The notes beneath the pieces are model-generated. The model made no database searches and was not told the origin of the DNA. It saw only the letters and a program-made list of their open reading frames with translations. DNA of 64,000 nt, taken from the NCBI RefSeq assembly GCF_018139685.1, contig NZ_JAGSPN010000010.1, positions 115,922 through 179,921 of the forward strand, read 5' to 3'. Both the position numbers and the translations under genes were made by a program. Shown here piece after piece: positions 40,023 through 48,644 of the stretch (its first letter is position 1; each line of letters begins with the position of its first letter). The DNA comes from Cognatundibacterium luofuense. Lineage in GTDB: Bacteria > Pseudomonadota > Gammaproteobacteria > Burkholderiales > Burkholderiaceae_D.

Positions 40023-40430
40023 TCAGCCGTAGGCACCGCCGGTCAGCATTAAATCCAGTGCTCTGGCTAAAATCGCCAGAATCAGGATGGCCGTCAGGCC
40101 GGCAGTCAGTACCAGAATCAGGGCTAACTGCCAGCCGGATGCGCTGGGATGCTCACTGAGTGTGTTATAGTGCGCGTCCCACTTTTCATCGCTTTGCAAC
40201 CCGCTGAACAGTGCGCTGACCAAACCGGTCAGTGCGGCTGCAATCATCGGGCTCCAGGTCAGCAGACCGGGAGTGCCAAAGTAAGTGTGTTGTAACCACA
40301 GGCTCAGCGGGAAACTGGCTGCTAACAGCCATCCTGCGGGATCTTTTCTGCCGCGCAGATAAAAGCGGTGTGCTCCGGTCCAACCCAGCGTACTTGCCAG
40401 CAATGTGGCGGTGGTTTTGTTTTTGTGCAT
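40023..40430 (-). CDS. TM2-domain-like small membrane protein
   Basis: The 135-residue product starts with the TM2 signature TLGWTGAHRFYLRGRKDPAGWL (residues 14-35). Three or four further hydrophobic segments follow, the last ending near the C-terminus. TM2 proteins are small membrane proteins of poorly known role. The ATG at 40430 has GAGA about 6 bases upstream. A GTG one codon earlier is unlikely. It is convergent with the acyl-CoA dehydrogenase gene, without a clear terminator between. Confidence 0.75.
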   Translation of the reverse strand: MHKNKTTATLLASTLGWTGAHRFYLRGRKDPAGWLLAASFPLSLWLQHTYFGTPGLLTWSPMIAAALTGLVSALFSGLQSDEKWDAHYNTLSEHPSASGWQLALILVLTAGLTAILILAILARALDLMLTGGAYG

Positions 40431-40527
40431 CACAATTCTCGCAGATCGTTACAGGGCGGTTGTAGCAGTAAGTGCCGCATTTGTACAGGGAAGCTGTGTG
40501 CATTTTGTTAATCGTTGCGGATAGTTC

Positions 40528-40557
40528 TTGCCTGCAGTTGAAATGCTGGACTATAAT
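40528..40557 (+). promoter_or_regulatory. Sigma-70 promoter of the rpsP operon
   Basis: TTGCCT (40528-40533) and a perfect TATAAT (40552-40557) are spaced by 18 bases, 44 bases ahead of the rpsP ATG. Confidence 0.65.
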
Positions 40558-40601
40558 CTGCAGCTTTTTCCGCGTTTAGTACATTTTTTTCTGGAAATAT
40601 T

Positions 40602-40850
40602 ATGGTCGTTATTCGTTTAGCTCGTGGCGGCGCCAAAAAGCGTCCTTTCTACAACATCGTTGTTACTGATTCCCGTAACCGTCGTGACGGTCGCTTCATC
40701 GAGCGTATCGGCTTCTACAATCCAGTAGCAACCGGCAATGCAGAAGAAGTTCGTATCGCTGCTGACCGTCTGGGTTACTGGCAAGGTGTAGGCGCGCAAC
40801 TGTCTCCTTCCGTTGCTCGTCTGGTTGCTCAAAGCAAACCAGCTGCTTAA
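40602..40850 (+). CDS. rpsP: 30S ribosomal protein S16
   Basis: The 82-residue protein is full length. It begins [20 protein letters not shown] with the usual [20 protein letters not shown]. It is the first gene of the conserved rpsP-rimM-trmD-rplS operon, and rimM follows after 13 bases. Confidence 0.99.
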   Translation: MVVIRLARGGAKKRPFYNIVVTDSRNRRDGRFIERIGFYNPVATGNAEEVRIAADRLGYWQGVGAQLSPSVARLVAQSKPAA

Positions 40851-40863
40851 TAGCTGAGGCAGA

Positions 40864-41406
40864 ATGTCTGCTGAAATGCATGTTCCTGAAGATCTGGTCC
40901 TGGTTGGCCATATCTCGGGAGCATTTGGTATTCAGGGCTGGGTAAAGATTCGTCCTTATTCAGCAGATGCCGATGCCATGTTCAATGCCCGTCAGTGGTG
41001 GCTGAATAAGCCGGGACTGCACGAAATCGGTTGTCTTGAGGTGAAGCCTCATGGCGAAGATGTTGTAGCGCGTTTGCGCGGCGTGGCAGACCGGAATGCG
41101 GCAGAAGCATTAAAAGGTTCAACCGTCAGTATTTCGCGCCAGTCATTCCCGCCTCTTGAGGACGGTGAATTTTACTGGGTGGATCTGATGGGTTTGTCCG
41201 TACAAAACCTTCAGGGTGAAGTTTTGGGTGTGGTCCGTGATCTGATGGATAACGGTGCGCATCCTATTCTGCGTGTTGCGGCAGCAGAAGTGCCGGAAGC
41301 AGAATTGCACAAGCACGAACGTCTGATTCCGTTTGTTGATCAGTTTGTTAAACAGGTTGATCTGCAGGGAAAAAGCATTCAGGTGGACTGGGGACTGGAT
41401 TTCTGA
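40864..41406 (+). CDS. rimM: Ribosome maturation factor RimM
   Basis: The 180-residue protein binds S19 and helps 30S head assembly. The N-terminal domain has [20 protein letters not shown]. The PRC-barrel part has [19 protein letters not shown] and [19 protein letters not shown]. It overlaps trmD by one base (TGATG). Confidence 0.98.
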   Translation: MSAEMHVPEDLVLVGHISGAFGIQGWVKIRPYSADADAMFNARQWWLNKPGLHEIGCLEVKPHGEDVVARLRGVADRNAAEALKGSTVSISRQSFPPLEDGEFYWVDLMGLSVQNLQGEVLGVVRDLMDNGAHPILRVAAAEVPEAELHKHERLIPFVDQFVKQVDLQGKSIQVDWGLDF

Positions 41407-42173
41407 TGACGATGCAGTTTGACGTCGTCACTTTGTTTCCTGAAATGTTCACTGCACTGACACAATCCGGTGTCACGCGCAGAGCGTTTGAGCAGCAAAA
41501 AGCGGGATTGCATTTATGGAATCCGCGCGATTGCACCAGCGACAGGCACCGTACCGTTGACGACAGGCCGTATGGCGGTGGTCCGGGTATGGTGATGATG
41601 CCGGGTCCTTTGCGGGATACGATTGCGCTGGCGAAACAACGTCAGGCAGCAGTCACCGGACAGGCTCCGCGTGTGATTTTTATGTCACCGCAGGGGCAAC
41701 CGTTCACGCACCGCAAGGCGGTCGAACTGAGTGCTTTATCCGGTGTGGTGTTGTTGTGTGGCCGTTACGAAGCAGTTGATCAGCGTTTGCTGGACAGTTG
41801 TGTGGATGAGGAAATCAGCCTCGGCGATTTTGTCTTATCCGGTGGCGAGTTACCGGCAATGGCGGTAATGGATGCGGTGATCAGGCTGTTACCAGGTGTT
41901 TTGCACGATGCAGATTCTGCGGTGCAGGACAGTTTCGTGAATGGCTTACTGGATTGCCCGCATTACACACGGCCCGAAGTGTTTGAAGGACAAGCAGTTC
42001 CACCTGTTTTAATGGGTGGAAATCATGCGGAAATTGAAAAATGGCGTCGTCAGCGCGCACTGGAATCCAGTGCGAAAAAACGACCAGACCTGATTCTGCG
42101 TGCGCGCGAAGCCGGTTTGTTAAGCCGTGCTGATGAGCAGTTTTTAAAAAGTCTGACTGGTTCTGTTGAATAA
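41406..42173 (+). CDS. trmD: tRNA (guanine-N1)-methyltransferase
   Basis: The 255-residue enzyme methylates G37 of tRNAs with S-adenosylmethionine. The trefoil-knot SAM site is intact: [35 protein letters not shown] and [21 protein letters not shown] second ATG two codons in (41412) is an alternative start. It is translated with rimM and followed by rplS after a 111-base leader. Confidence 0.98.
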   Translation: MTMQFDVVTLFPEMFTALTQSGVTRRAFEQQKAGLHLWNPRDCTSDRHRTVDDRPYGGGPGMVMMPGPLRDTIALAKQRQAAVTGQAPRVIFMSPQGQPFTHRKAVELSALSGVVLLCGRYEAVDQRLLDSCVDEEISLGDFVLSGGELPAMAVMDAVIRLLPGVLHDADSAVQDSFVNGLLDCPHYTRPEVFEGQAVPPVLMGGNHAEIEKWRRQRALESSAKKRPDLILRAREAGLLSRADEQFLKSLTGSVE

Positions 42174-42284
42174 CAGAGCTGGTTTTAAGTGCACAGATGA
42201 CTGTGCGTTGTTTAACCCCATCCTCTGCCGGGCAGAAGTCAGGTATTGCCTGCGGCGTCGGTAAGATGGCTACTGGAGTCTGAA

Positions 42285-42668
42285 ATGGATCTGATCCAAA
42301 AATTAGAGCAAGAAGAAATCGCTCGTCTGGCTAAAAACGTTCCTGAGTTCGCACCTGGCGACACAGTTGTTGTTAACGTCAACGTTGTTGAGGGTAACCG
42401 CAAACGTGTACAGGCTTACGAAGGCGTTGTTATCTCCCGTCGTAACCGTGGTCTGAACTCTAACTTCATCGTTCGTAAGATTTCTTCCGGCGAAGGCGTT
42501 GAGCGTACATTCCAGCTGTACTCCCCACTGATCGCTTCTATCGAAGTGAAACGTCGCGGTGACGTACGTCGTGCAAAACTGTACTACCTGCGTGAGCGTT
42601 CTGGTAAGTCTGCACGTATCAAAGAAAAACTGCCAGCACGTAAAGTGGCTGCAGAAGTTAAAGCATAA
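42285..42668 (+). CDS. rplS: 50S ribosomal protein L19
   Basis: The 127-residue protein starts [20 protein letters not shown] and has [20 protein letters not shown] and [25 protein letters not shown] site lies upstream. It is the last gene of the operon and has a terminator. Confidence 0.99.
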   Translation: MDLIQKLEQEEIARLAKNVPEFAPGDTVVVNVNVVEGNRKRVQAYEGVVISRRNRGLNSNFIVRKISSGEGVERTFQLYSPLIASIEVKRRGDVRRAKLYYLRERSGKSARIKEKLPARKVAAEVKA

Positions 42669-42689
42669 TATTTGTGCTGCTTTGATAGC

Positions 42690-42722
42690 AAAAAAGGATG
42701 CTCCGGCATCCTTTTTGTTTTT
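42690..42722 (+). terminator. Intrinsic terminator of the rpsP-rplS operon
   Basis: AAAAAGGATGC / GCATCCTTTTT with TCCG loop and a trailing T-rich run. The next gene starts 12 bases further. Confidence 0.9.
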
Positions 42723-42734
42723 TGAGAGTTTTGA

Positions 42735-43397
42735 ATGAGTCTGAAGTTTCAACCACAGTATGTACCGGCAGAACCGGTTGCCGGTTTTGGTGCTGTTCCG
42801 GCAGAGCGCTTGCAGCCTTCGGCTTTGCGCATGCGCTTTCAGGAGTCTCGCATCTGGACGCCGGACACCCGTCTGGATGAGCAGCGCTTGCATGATCAGG
42901 CCTTTCTTCCGGCTGCGGTACTGATTCCTGTGCGCGAAACGGCAACCGGTCCCGAAGTCGTGCTGACGCGCAGATCGGCGCAACTACGGCATCATGCCGG
43001 GCAAATCAGTTTTCCGGGTGGACGTTACGAAGACAGTGATGCCGATCTGATTGCAACGGCATTGCGTGAAACACGTGAAGAAACCGGCATTGCAGAGCAT
43101 TCGGTTGAAGTGCTGGGAACGCTGCCACTGTATCGTACCGGTACCGGCTATGAAGTGACGCCCGTGGTCGGATTGCTGCAATCCGCGGCAGACTGGGCTG
43201 GCGATGCTTCTGAGGTGACCGAGATTTTTACGGTGCCGCTGCATTTTCTGATGGATGATGCGCACCATTTTCTGCATCGCTATGTGCTGACGCCGGAGCA
43301 GGTGCGGCACTTTTATTCCATGCCTTACGGCGAGTATTTTATCTGGGGTGCTACCGCCGGAATGTTGCGGAATCTCTACCATTTCCTGCGGGCGTAG
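42735..43397 (+). CDS. CoA pyrophosphatase-type NUDIX hydrolase (NudL-like)
   Basis: The 220-residue protein has the UPF0035/NudL signature LTRRSAQLRHHAGQISFPGG that precedes the NUDIX box. The box itself reads GGRYEDSDADLIATALRETR followed by EETGI. Such enzymes cleave CoA and its derivatives to phosphopantetheine and 3',5'-ADP. The first 50 residues are variable. It stands alone after the ribosomal operon. Confidence 0.9.
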   Translation: MSLKFQPQYVPAEPVAGFGAVPAERLQPSALRMRFQESRIWTPDTRLDEQRLHDQAFLPAAVLIPVRETATGPEVVLTRRSAQLRHHAGQISFPGGRYEDSDADLIATALRETREETGIAEHSVEVLGTLPLYRTGTGYEVTPVVGLLQSAADWAGDASEVTEIFTVPLHFLMDDAHHFLHRYVLTPEQVRHFYSMPYGEYFIWGATAGMLRNLYHFLRA

Positions 43398-43512
43398 GTT
43401 TTTGTCCTGTGTCCCCGGGGCAATGCTTCATAAACCCGGCGTTTCGGTTTACACTTGCCGCATTTGCAAACCCTTGTGCGGACTGACGACCCGCCCGAAT
43501 GCCTGACTCATT

Positions 43513-44457
43513 ATGACTTTTATTTCGATTTTGCTGGCATTGCTGATTGAACAAATCAAACCTTTGCGTGCCGATAATCCGGTGTATACCCAGATTCAGC
43601 AACTGGCGCATAAGATCGAGGAAAGTTTCAATGCAGGTGCGGCAAAGCATGGCCGGCTCGGTTGGTGGATCGTGGTCGGCGTGCTGACCGTGCCGACGGC
43701 TTTGATTTACTGGCTGTGTATGAAGCTGAATCCGCTGGCCGGTTTATTGTGGAACGTGTTCATCGTCTACATGACACTGGGTTTCCGTCGCTACAGTCAT
43801 TACTTCACATCCATACAACTGGCGCTGAGCGCCGGTGATGACGATGCGGCTCGCCGCCATCTGGCGGAGTGGGCGCATATTGATACGACCGGCATGGATG
43901 TTCCCGAGATTTCCCGTCTTGCCGTTGAGCGCTCACTGATTGCCACGCACCGTAACGTGTTCGGCGTGTTTTTCTGGTTCCTGATGCCGGTGGGGCCTGC
44001 CTGTGCCGTGATGTACCGCGTTTCCGAGTACCTGGCCCGCGCATGGTCTGAGCCTGAACATATGCGTAATGAAGCGTTTGGTGAGTATGCGCGCAAAGTG
44101 TTTTACTGGATAGACTGGTTGCCGGCACGTCTGACCGCAGTGGCTTTCGCAATTGTCGGTAATTTTGAAGATGCAGTGTATTCCTGGCGTAATTACGCAG
44201 ATCGCTGGAAAGATGAAGCGATGGGCATCATCTTGTCCGCCGGTGGTGGTGCGCTTGGTGTGCGCCTTGGTGAGCCGGAAGAAAAAGCACTGATTATCAG
44301 CGATCCTGATGCCGAAGATGAAAATGCTGAAATCGAGTCGCAACCCGGTGCAGAAGCAACGCCGCGTTCGTTGCAAAGTGTGGTCGGGCTGGTCTGGCGA
44401 GCATTGCTGTTATGGATGCTGATGCTGGCGATTCTGTCGTTTGCCGTCTGGCTCTGA
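43513..44457 (+). CDS. CobD/CbiB-like membrane protein
   Basis: The 314-residue protein has several transmembrane helices (about 55-90, 155-175, 200-225, 290-312). The start MTFISILLALLIEQIKPL and the helix VFGVFFWFLMPVGPACAVMY resemble the CobD/CbiB/AmpE fold. The family includes adenosylcobinamide-phosphate synthase, but no cobalamin genes lie here. In Burkholderiales a copy of this type is common next to nudL-like genes and its role is not known. A strong terminator follows. Confidence 0.8.
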   Translation: MTFISILLALLIEQIKPLRADNPVYTQIQQLAHKIEESFNAGAAKHGRLGWWIVVGVLTVPTALIYWLCMKLNPLAGLLWNVFIVYMTLGFRRYSHYFTSIQLALSAGDDDAARRHLAEWAHIDTTGMDVPEISRLAVERSLIATHRNVFGVFFWFLMPVGPACAVMYRVSEYLARAWSEPEHMRNEAFGEYARKVFYWIDWLPARLTAVAFAIVGNFEDAVYSWRNYADRWKDEAMGIILSAGGGALGVRLGEPEEKALIISDPDAEDENAEIESQPGAEATPRSLQSVVGLVWRALLLWMLMLAILSFAVWL

Positions 44458-44479
44458 GACATCGCCATCAATCTGGCGG

Positions 44480-44515
44480 AAAAGCCGCTCCCGTTGTGGA
44501 GCGGCTTTTTTGTTT
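44480..44515 (+). terminator. Intrinsic terminator after the CobD/CbiB-like gene
   Basis: AAAGCCGCTCC / GGAGCGGCTTT pair over 11 bp with a short loop and a T run. Confidence 0.9.
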
Positions 44516-44606
44516 TCAACGCTCAGATGTACTCACGAAGCTGATCCGGAAATCTTTCCTGACTGATGTAATGCTCAGCCTGCCGGAGAGCTGAATGGTG
44601 GTTCAT

Positions 44607-44691
44607 TGTGCAAATATCGTCATGATGACTTTCCGAACGCCCGCTGTTTTCGCCGACGAGCAGGCAGATGCTATGCAGAAACCCGCAAATC
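44607..44691 (-). repeat. Dispersed 84-86 bp repeat, copy 2 (diverged)
   Basis: Read on the minus strand this aligns end to end with copy 1. It has ATTTGCGGGTTTCTGCATAGC at one end and the conserved ATGACGATATTTGCACA at the other. The centre is more diverged, but GTCGGC and the spacing are kept. Confidence 0.65.
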
Positions 44692-44858
44692 GGGGCTTTC
44701 CGGCCTTGCGCAGTCTTTTTCCCCCGTTTTGTGCCAGAGAGGGATTGCCTGCCGGTGCTGGCGGATCGTGCTCCCTGTTCCCGTGCATTTTATTGGAGGC
44801 TGCGATCCGATGGTTCGGTCAGAGGCTTCACTGTCCGTTACCGCCAGGTTCTGCGGAT

Positions 44859-44943
44859 TGTGCAAATATCGTCAAAGCCATCTCACGGAGAGCCAGAGTT
44901 CTCGCGGGGGGTTGATGTTTTCTTGTGCTGAACACCGCATTTG
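44859..44943 (-). repeat. Dispersed 84-86 bp repeat, copy 3 (diverged)
   Basis: Same orientation as copy 2 and 252 bases from it. On the minus strand it opens with AAATGCGGTGTTCAGCACA, nearly identical to copies 4 and 5. It closes with TGACGATATTTGCACA. The middle, including the small stem, is replaced. Confidence 0.7.
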
Positions 44944-45367
44944 CTCTGGTTTTCAGTGCTTTTTTGCACCAAACACGTGCGTGGCATATGTAAATTCATC
45001 AGATGATGCGGATGATTTTTTGGAAGCGATGCTCGGTAGCATTCGTTGTGGCAATATGCATCAGCACGCTCAGATTATGATCGTCGCCTATGTGCAAGTA
45101 AGGTTGATGCTGGAATTTAATTACAATTGGCCGGAATTGCTTTGGTTTTGATGGAAGAAGTCTGCAGCGGCAGACTTGCTTTACTGCGCGGCAAAATCGG
45201 CTATAGTGGTTAAACATGCTGTGCCAGCGGCCGGCAGGGTGGAAAATCTGTAAGTCCGGTTTCGAACTAAGTCTTCTATAAGATATAATATGGAAGTATT
45301 TTGAAAGCTGGATATCACATAATGACATTCTGCTTTTTTCAAACCTGCTTCATTGCGAGCCGAGCAC

Positions 45368-45703
45368 ATGGCCGATTCCGACAAAACACCTTCCAAACCC
45401 GTTAAAGAGTTTTTTATTCTGGGTCTGACTAATCAGGGAAAACAGTTTCGCCCGAGTGACTGGGCGGAACGGCTTTGTGGCGCCATGTCCTGTTTCAGCC
45501 CGGACGGCGGTCGCCACGCCCATTTAAAATATTCACCGTATGTTCGTCCTATTCTGATGAATGGCGTGCGTTCTGTGGTGGTCAACGAAGCCATTCGTGA
45601 CATTGAGCCGATGGCATTCCACTTCGTGCTGAATTTTGCAAAAGACAATGATTTGCAAATCATTGATGCCTGCCTGATTCCTGACGACAATAACGCTGGC
45701 TGA
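45368..45703 (+). CDS. DUF3579 protein
   Basis: The 111-residue soluble protein matches DUF3579, a small family typical of betaproteobacteria. It has EFFILGLTNQGKQFRPSDWA, AERLCGAMSCF and KYSPYVRPILMNGVRSVVVN. It continues with IEPMAFHFVLNFAKDNDLQI. The function is unknown. The ATG at 45368 follows a 164-base stretch with a TATAAT at 45284. The histidine phosphatase gene lies 65 bases downstream on the same strand. Confidence 0.88.
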   Translation: MADSDKTPSKPVKEFFILGLTNQGKQFRPSDWAERLCGAMSCFSPDGGRHAHLKYSPYVRPILMNGVRSVVVNEAIRDIEPMAFHFVLNFAKDNDLQIIDACLIPDDNNAG

Positions 45704-45768
45704 CCGCGCCAGCCTCTCCTGCCACTGTCCATGTGTTACCCTTGCATTTTTACTCAGGGGCAGGCACG

Positions 45769-46497
45769 GTGGCGCAACTCATTCTGGTCCGGCACGGACA
45801 AGCTTCTTTCGGCAGTCAGCATTACGATCAATTGTCTGAGCGCGGCTATTTGCAGGCGCAATTGCTGGGGCAATGGTGGCAGCAATGTCAGCGCCCTGCG
45901 GCTGCCATTGTCACCGGCAGTATGCAACGCCATCATCAAACTGCAGAACACTGCGCTGCCGCCTGGTCAGGTAGTGCGCATGCAGCGCATCTTGCCAGTG
46001 AATGGCAAACGAACAGTGACTGGAATGAATTCAATCACCATGAAATTCTGGTGCGCTATATGCCGGCACTGGAAGATCCTGCGGAGAGTCGTGCAATTCT
46101 GGCGCAGCCAGACGGTATGCGGAATTTTCAGGGTATTTTCAGTGCCGCAATGGCACGCTGGATCGCTGCCCCGGAGCAGCATGATTACACCGAAAGCTGG
46201 CCTGCATTCCGTCATCGGGTACAGCGGGCTTTGTTGAAGCAAGTACAGCAAGTAAATCAAAGTGGTCAGGACGTTGTCGTATTCACGTCGGCAGGGGTGA
46301 TTACCACCGTCGCTCAGTTATTACTGGAATTTCCGCCGCTGCATTTCATGCGCTTAAGCTGGTCGCTGGTGAATACAGGCGTCACATGCCTGAATACCGC
46401 GCCGTCTGATCCATCCCTGCCTGCGGTGATTAGCAGTCTGAATCAGGTGCCGCATCTCGAATTGAAAAATCAGCCGGATCTGATCACCTTCGTCTGA
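45769..46497 (+). CDS. Histidine phosphatase (phosphoglycerate mutase-like)
   Basis: Using the GTG at 45769, with a purine-rich AGGGGCAGG site upstream, the product has 242 residues. It starts AQLILVRHGQASFG, where RHG carries the phosphorylated His. The second conserved His is replaced in position by VVFTSAGVITTVAQ, where most relatives read VSHGG. A SAG instead of a HGG makes this a divergent member whose activity is uncertain. It lies between the DUF3579 gene and an acyl-CoA ligase gene. Confidence 0.82.
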   Translation: MAQLILVRHGQASFGSQHYDQLSERGYLQAQLLGQWWQQCQRPAAAIVTGSMQRHHQTAEHCAAAWSGSAHAAHLASEWQTNSDWNEFNHHEILVRYMPALEDPAESRAILAQPDGMRNFQGIFSAAMARWIAAPEQHDYTESWPAFRHRVQRALLKQVQQVNQSGQDVVVFTSAGVITTVAQLLLEFPPLHFMRLSWSLVNTGVTCLNTAPSDPSLPAVISSLNQVPHLELKNQPDLITFV

Positions 46498-46656
46498 AGA
46501 ACTTGCACATCATTTTGTGCCTGTGATCAGAATGATGCATATTGCATAATTTTTCACACCGGATAATATGAAAAGCCTGAGTGCTGCATTCCTGTCGTTG
46601 TCAGGGCAGGCAGCATCTGTTGTCGTCTGTGATTCCATCCTGTCCGGAGGTTTGGT

Positions 46657-48468
46657 ATGCAAGATGCACCTTGGCTTCAACACTATCCGGCTGGTATTCC
46701 GCGCCAGTTGCCTGCGGTCAGGCAACATCTGAGCGACTGGTTCACACAAACTTGCAAGCGCTGGTCTGCTCACGCTGCATTACAGGCTGGCGGACGATGC
46801 TGGACATATGCAGAACTCGCCGCGGAAACTGAAAGCCTGTGCCATCGCCTGCAGCAGGCTGGCATTCGTCCGGGACAATCTGTGGGCTTGCTGACCGGAA
46901 ATTCACCGCAAGCCATCTTCAGCTATTTTGCACTCTGGCAATGTGGTGCGGTCGTTGTTCCCTTATCACCGCTGGATGCAGCGCCTCAACTGGCGCGCAA
47001 ACTGGCCGACAGTCAGGCAGTATTTGTGCTGACCCAGAACCTCGCACCGTTCATTGCGGCTATATCACAGATTGCCGACGGTAGTGCGCTGCAGGCAGTG
47101 CTGGTGAACGATGTTTGCGCGTGTGCTTCCGATCCGATGGTTGTCCGTCAGCATCTGCAGGCTGCCGGTTTACTGGCGGACTTGCCGGTGCATTCGCTTT
47201 TTCGTTTTTTGCCAGATCTGCCGGTGCCAGCCAGTTCCGCAACAAATACATCAACAATTGCGAAATTCAATCTGATAAGCAATCTGACAAGCAATCCAAC
47301 GAGTAATGCAGACACAGATAGAGTTTTACAGATACCTGATTGCGAGCAACCTGCTTTAATTCAGTACACGGGTGGTACAACCGGTGATCCGAAAGGAGCG
47401 CCGCTCAGTCACAGCAACTTACTGAGTGCCTGCGAACAATTGCTGGCAACCACACGCACAGAGCCTCCGGTGCTGCGGCGTGGTCAGGAGCGCCTGTTGC
47501 TGGTGTTGCCGGTGTTTCATATCTATGCGCTGACGGCAGGTATTTTGTTTGCCCTGTCCGCGGGTGCTGAAGTGATTCTGCATGCACGCTTTGACCCGGA
47601 TGCAGTACTGCAGTATCTGATGCGGAAAGAAATCACCATTTTCCCCGGTGTGCCGACAATGTATGCGGGTTTGATGATGCATCCCGATGCAGGGCGTTTG
47701 CGCCAGTGCCAGCTGCGTTTTTGCTGCTCAGGCGGAGCACCGCTGCCACAGGTACTGGCAGCGCAGTTTGAGCAGCTCAGCGCTTGTCGTTTGCTGGAAG
47801 GGTGGGGCATGACCGAAGCCGGGCCATCCGGCACGTTTACACCGCGCACAGGTCAGGTTCCGCCGGGTTCTTGCGGCTTGCCGGTGCCGGGGCTGGCATT
47901 GAAAATTGTGCGCCTCGGAGCGCCGGAGATCACCGAAGCTGCAGGTGTCAAGGGAGAAATTTGTATACGCGGCCCGAATGTGATCCGGCAATACTGGCGA
48001 CGCACTCCGGATGCGGAAAGTTTCACTGCAGACGGTTTTTTGCGTACCGGTGATATCGGTTATCTGGATCAGGATGGTTATCTGTATATCGTTGATCGCT
48101 GTAAAGACATGCTGATTACCGGTGGCATGAATGTCTATCCGCGTCTGATCGAAGAAGCGATTTACCGTCATCCCGATGTGGCGGAAGTGATGGTCATCGG
48201 CATGCCGGATGCTTACCACGGGCAGCTTGCACGCGCCGGTATCGTGGTGAAGCCCGGTCGTACACCGCTGACTCTCACCGTCTTAAGAGAATTTTTAAGT
48301 CCCGTACTCGGCAAGCATGAATTGCCGGCGCAACTGGTGATACGCGACAGTTTGCCAAAAACGGCTATCGGAAAGTTGTCTAAAAAAGACTTTCTGGCGG
48401 AAGAGATGGCAAAAGCGGCGTCAGGCGCGGATTGGGCGACTGGACTGCAAGCAAATCCGGCAACATAA
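46657..48468 (+). CDS. AMP-forming acyl-CoA ligase
   Basis: The 603-residue protein belongs to the adenylate-forming (ANL) superfamily. The ATP-binding loop YTGGTTGDPKG lies at residues 237-247. LLEGWGMTEAGPSGTFTPRT follows, then the hinge region LRTGDIGYLDQDGYLYIVDR. The catalytic Lys is in PKTAIGKLSKKDF near the C-terminus. It would activate a fatty or related acid to acyl-CoA. Just before the ATP loop (residues 205-219) sits a low-complexity insert encoded by a 12-base tandem repeat, unusual in this family. The chain length and substrate are unknown. Confidence 0.92.
   Translation: MQDAPWLQHYPAGIPRQLPAVRQHLSDWFTQTCKRWSAHAALQAGGRCWTYAELAAETESLCHRLQQAGIRPGQSVGLLTGNSPQAIFSYFALWQCGAVVVPLSPLDAAPQLARKLADSQAVFVLTQNLAPFIAAISQIADGSALQAVLVNDVCACASDPMVVRQHLQAAGLLADLPVHSLFRFLPDLPVPASSATNTSTIAKFNLISNLTSNPTSNADTDRVLQIPDCEQPALIQYTGGTTGDPKGAPLSHSNLLSACEQLLATTRTEPPVLRRGQERLLLVLPVFHIYALTAGILFALSAGAEVILHARFDPDAVLQYLMRKEITIFPGVPTMYAGLMMHPDAGRLRQCQLRFCCSGGAPLPQVLAAQFEQLSACRLLEGWGMTEAGPSGTFTPRTGQVPPGSCGLPVPGLALKIVRLGAPEITEAAGVKGEICIRGPNVIRQYWRRTPDAESFTADGFLRTGDIGYLDQDGYLYIVDRCKDMLITGGMNVYPRLIEEAIYRHPDVAEVMVIGMPDAYHGQLARAGIVVKPGRTPLTLTVLREFLSPVLGKHELPAQLVIRDSLPKTAIGKLSKKDFLAEEMAKAASGADWATGLQANPAT
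47269..47313 (+). repeat. In-frame 12-base tandem repeat inside the acyl-CoA ligase gene
   Basis: Three consecutive 12-base units, AATCTGATAAGC, AATCTGACAAGC and AATCCAACGAGT, plus a partial AATGCAGAC, encode NLIS-NLTS-NPTS-NAD. Copy number may vary between strains without a frameshift. Confidence 0.75.
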
Positions 48469-48644
48469 GCATGCTGAGAAGGCAGAAAAAACGGAGATAT
48501 AAAAGTGGTCTGGCAGACTTGCTGAAAGATACGTCATGGTATCAGGCAGGCTCTGGGAAAAACATTTCTTAGTGATGAATTTGTCATGAAAAATAAGGGC
48601 GGACAGTGGTAGAGTCTCGTCTGTTTTACTTAACAGGTTGAAGT

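Larger units (their letters stand above)
44516..45367. other. Gene-free 0.85-kb region with two repeat copies
   Basis: Open frames here are not convincing: they read through the repeats and are Cys/Arg-rich. The stretch holds two inverted-orientation copies of the dispersed repeat and a possible -10 element (TATAAT at 45284-45289) for the DUF3579 gene. Between and after the repeats I see no recognisable gene or RNA. Confidence 0.6.

Noticed and set aside
44606-45151. Open frame of 181 codons in the gap after the CobD/CbiB-like gene
   Set aside because: It reads straight through two copies of the dispersed repeat, has no ribosome site and encodes a Cys/Arg-rich, featureless product.
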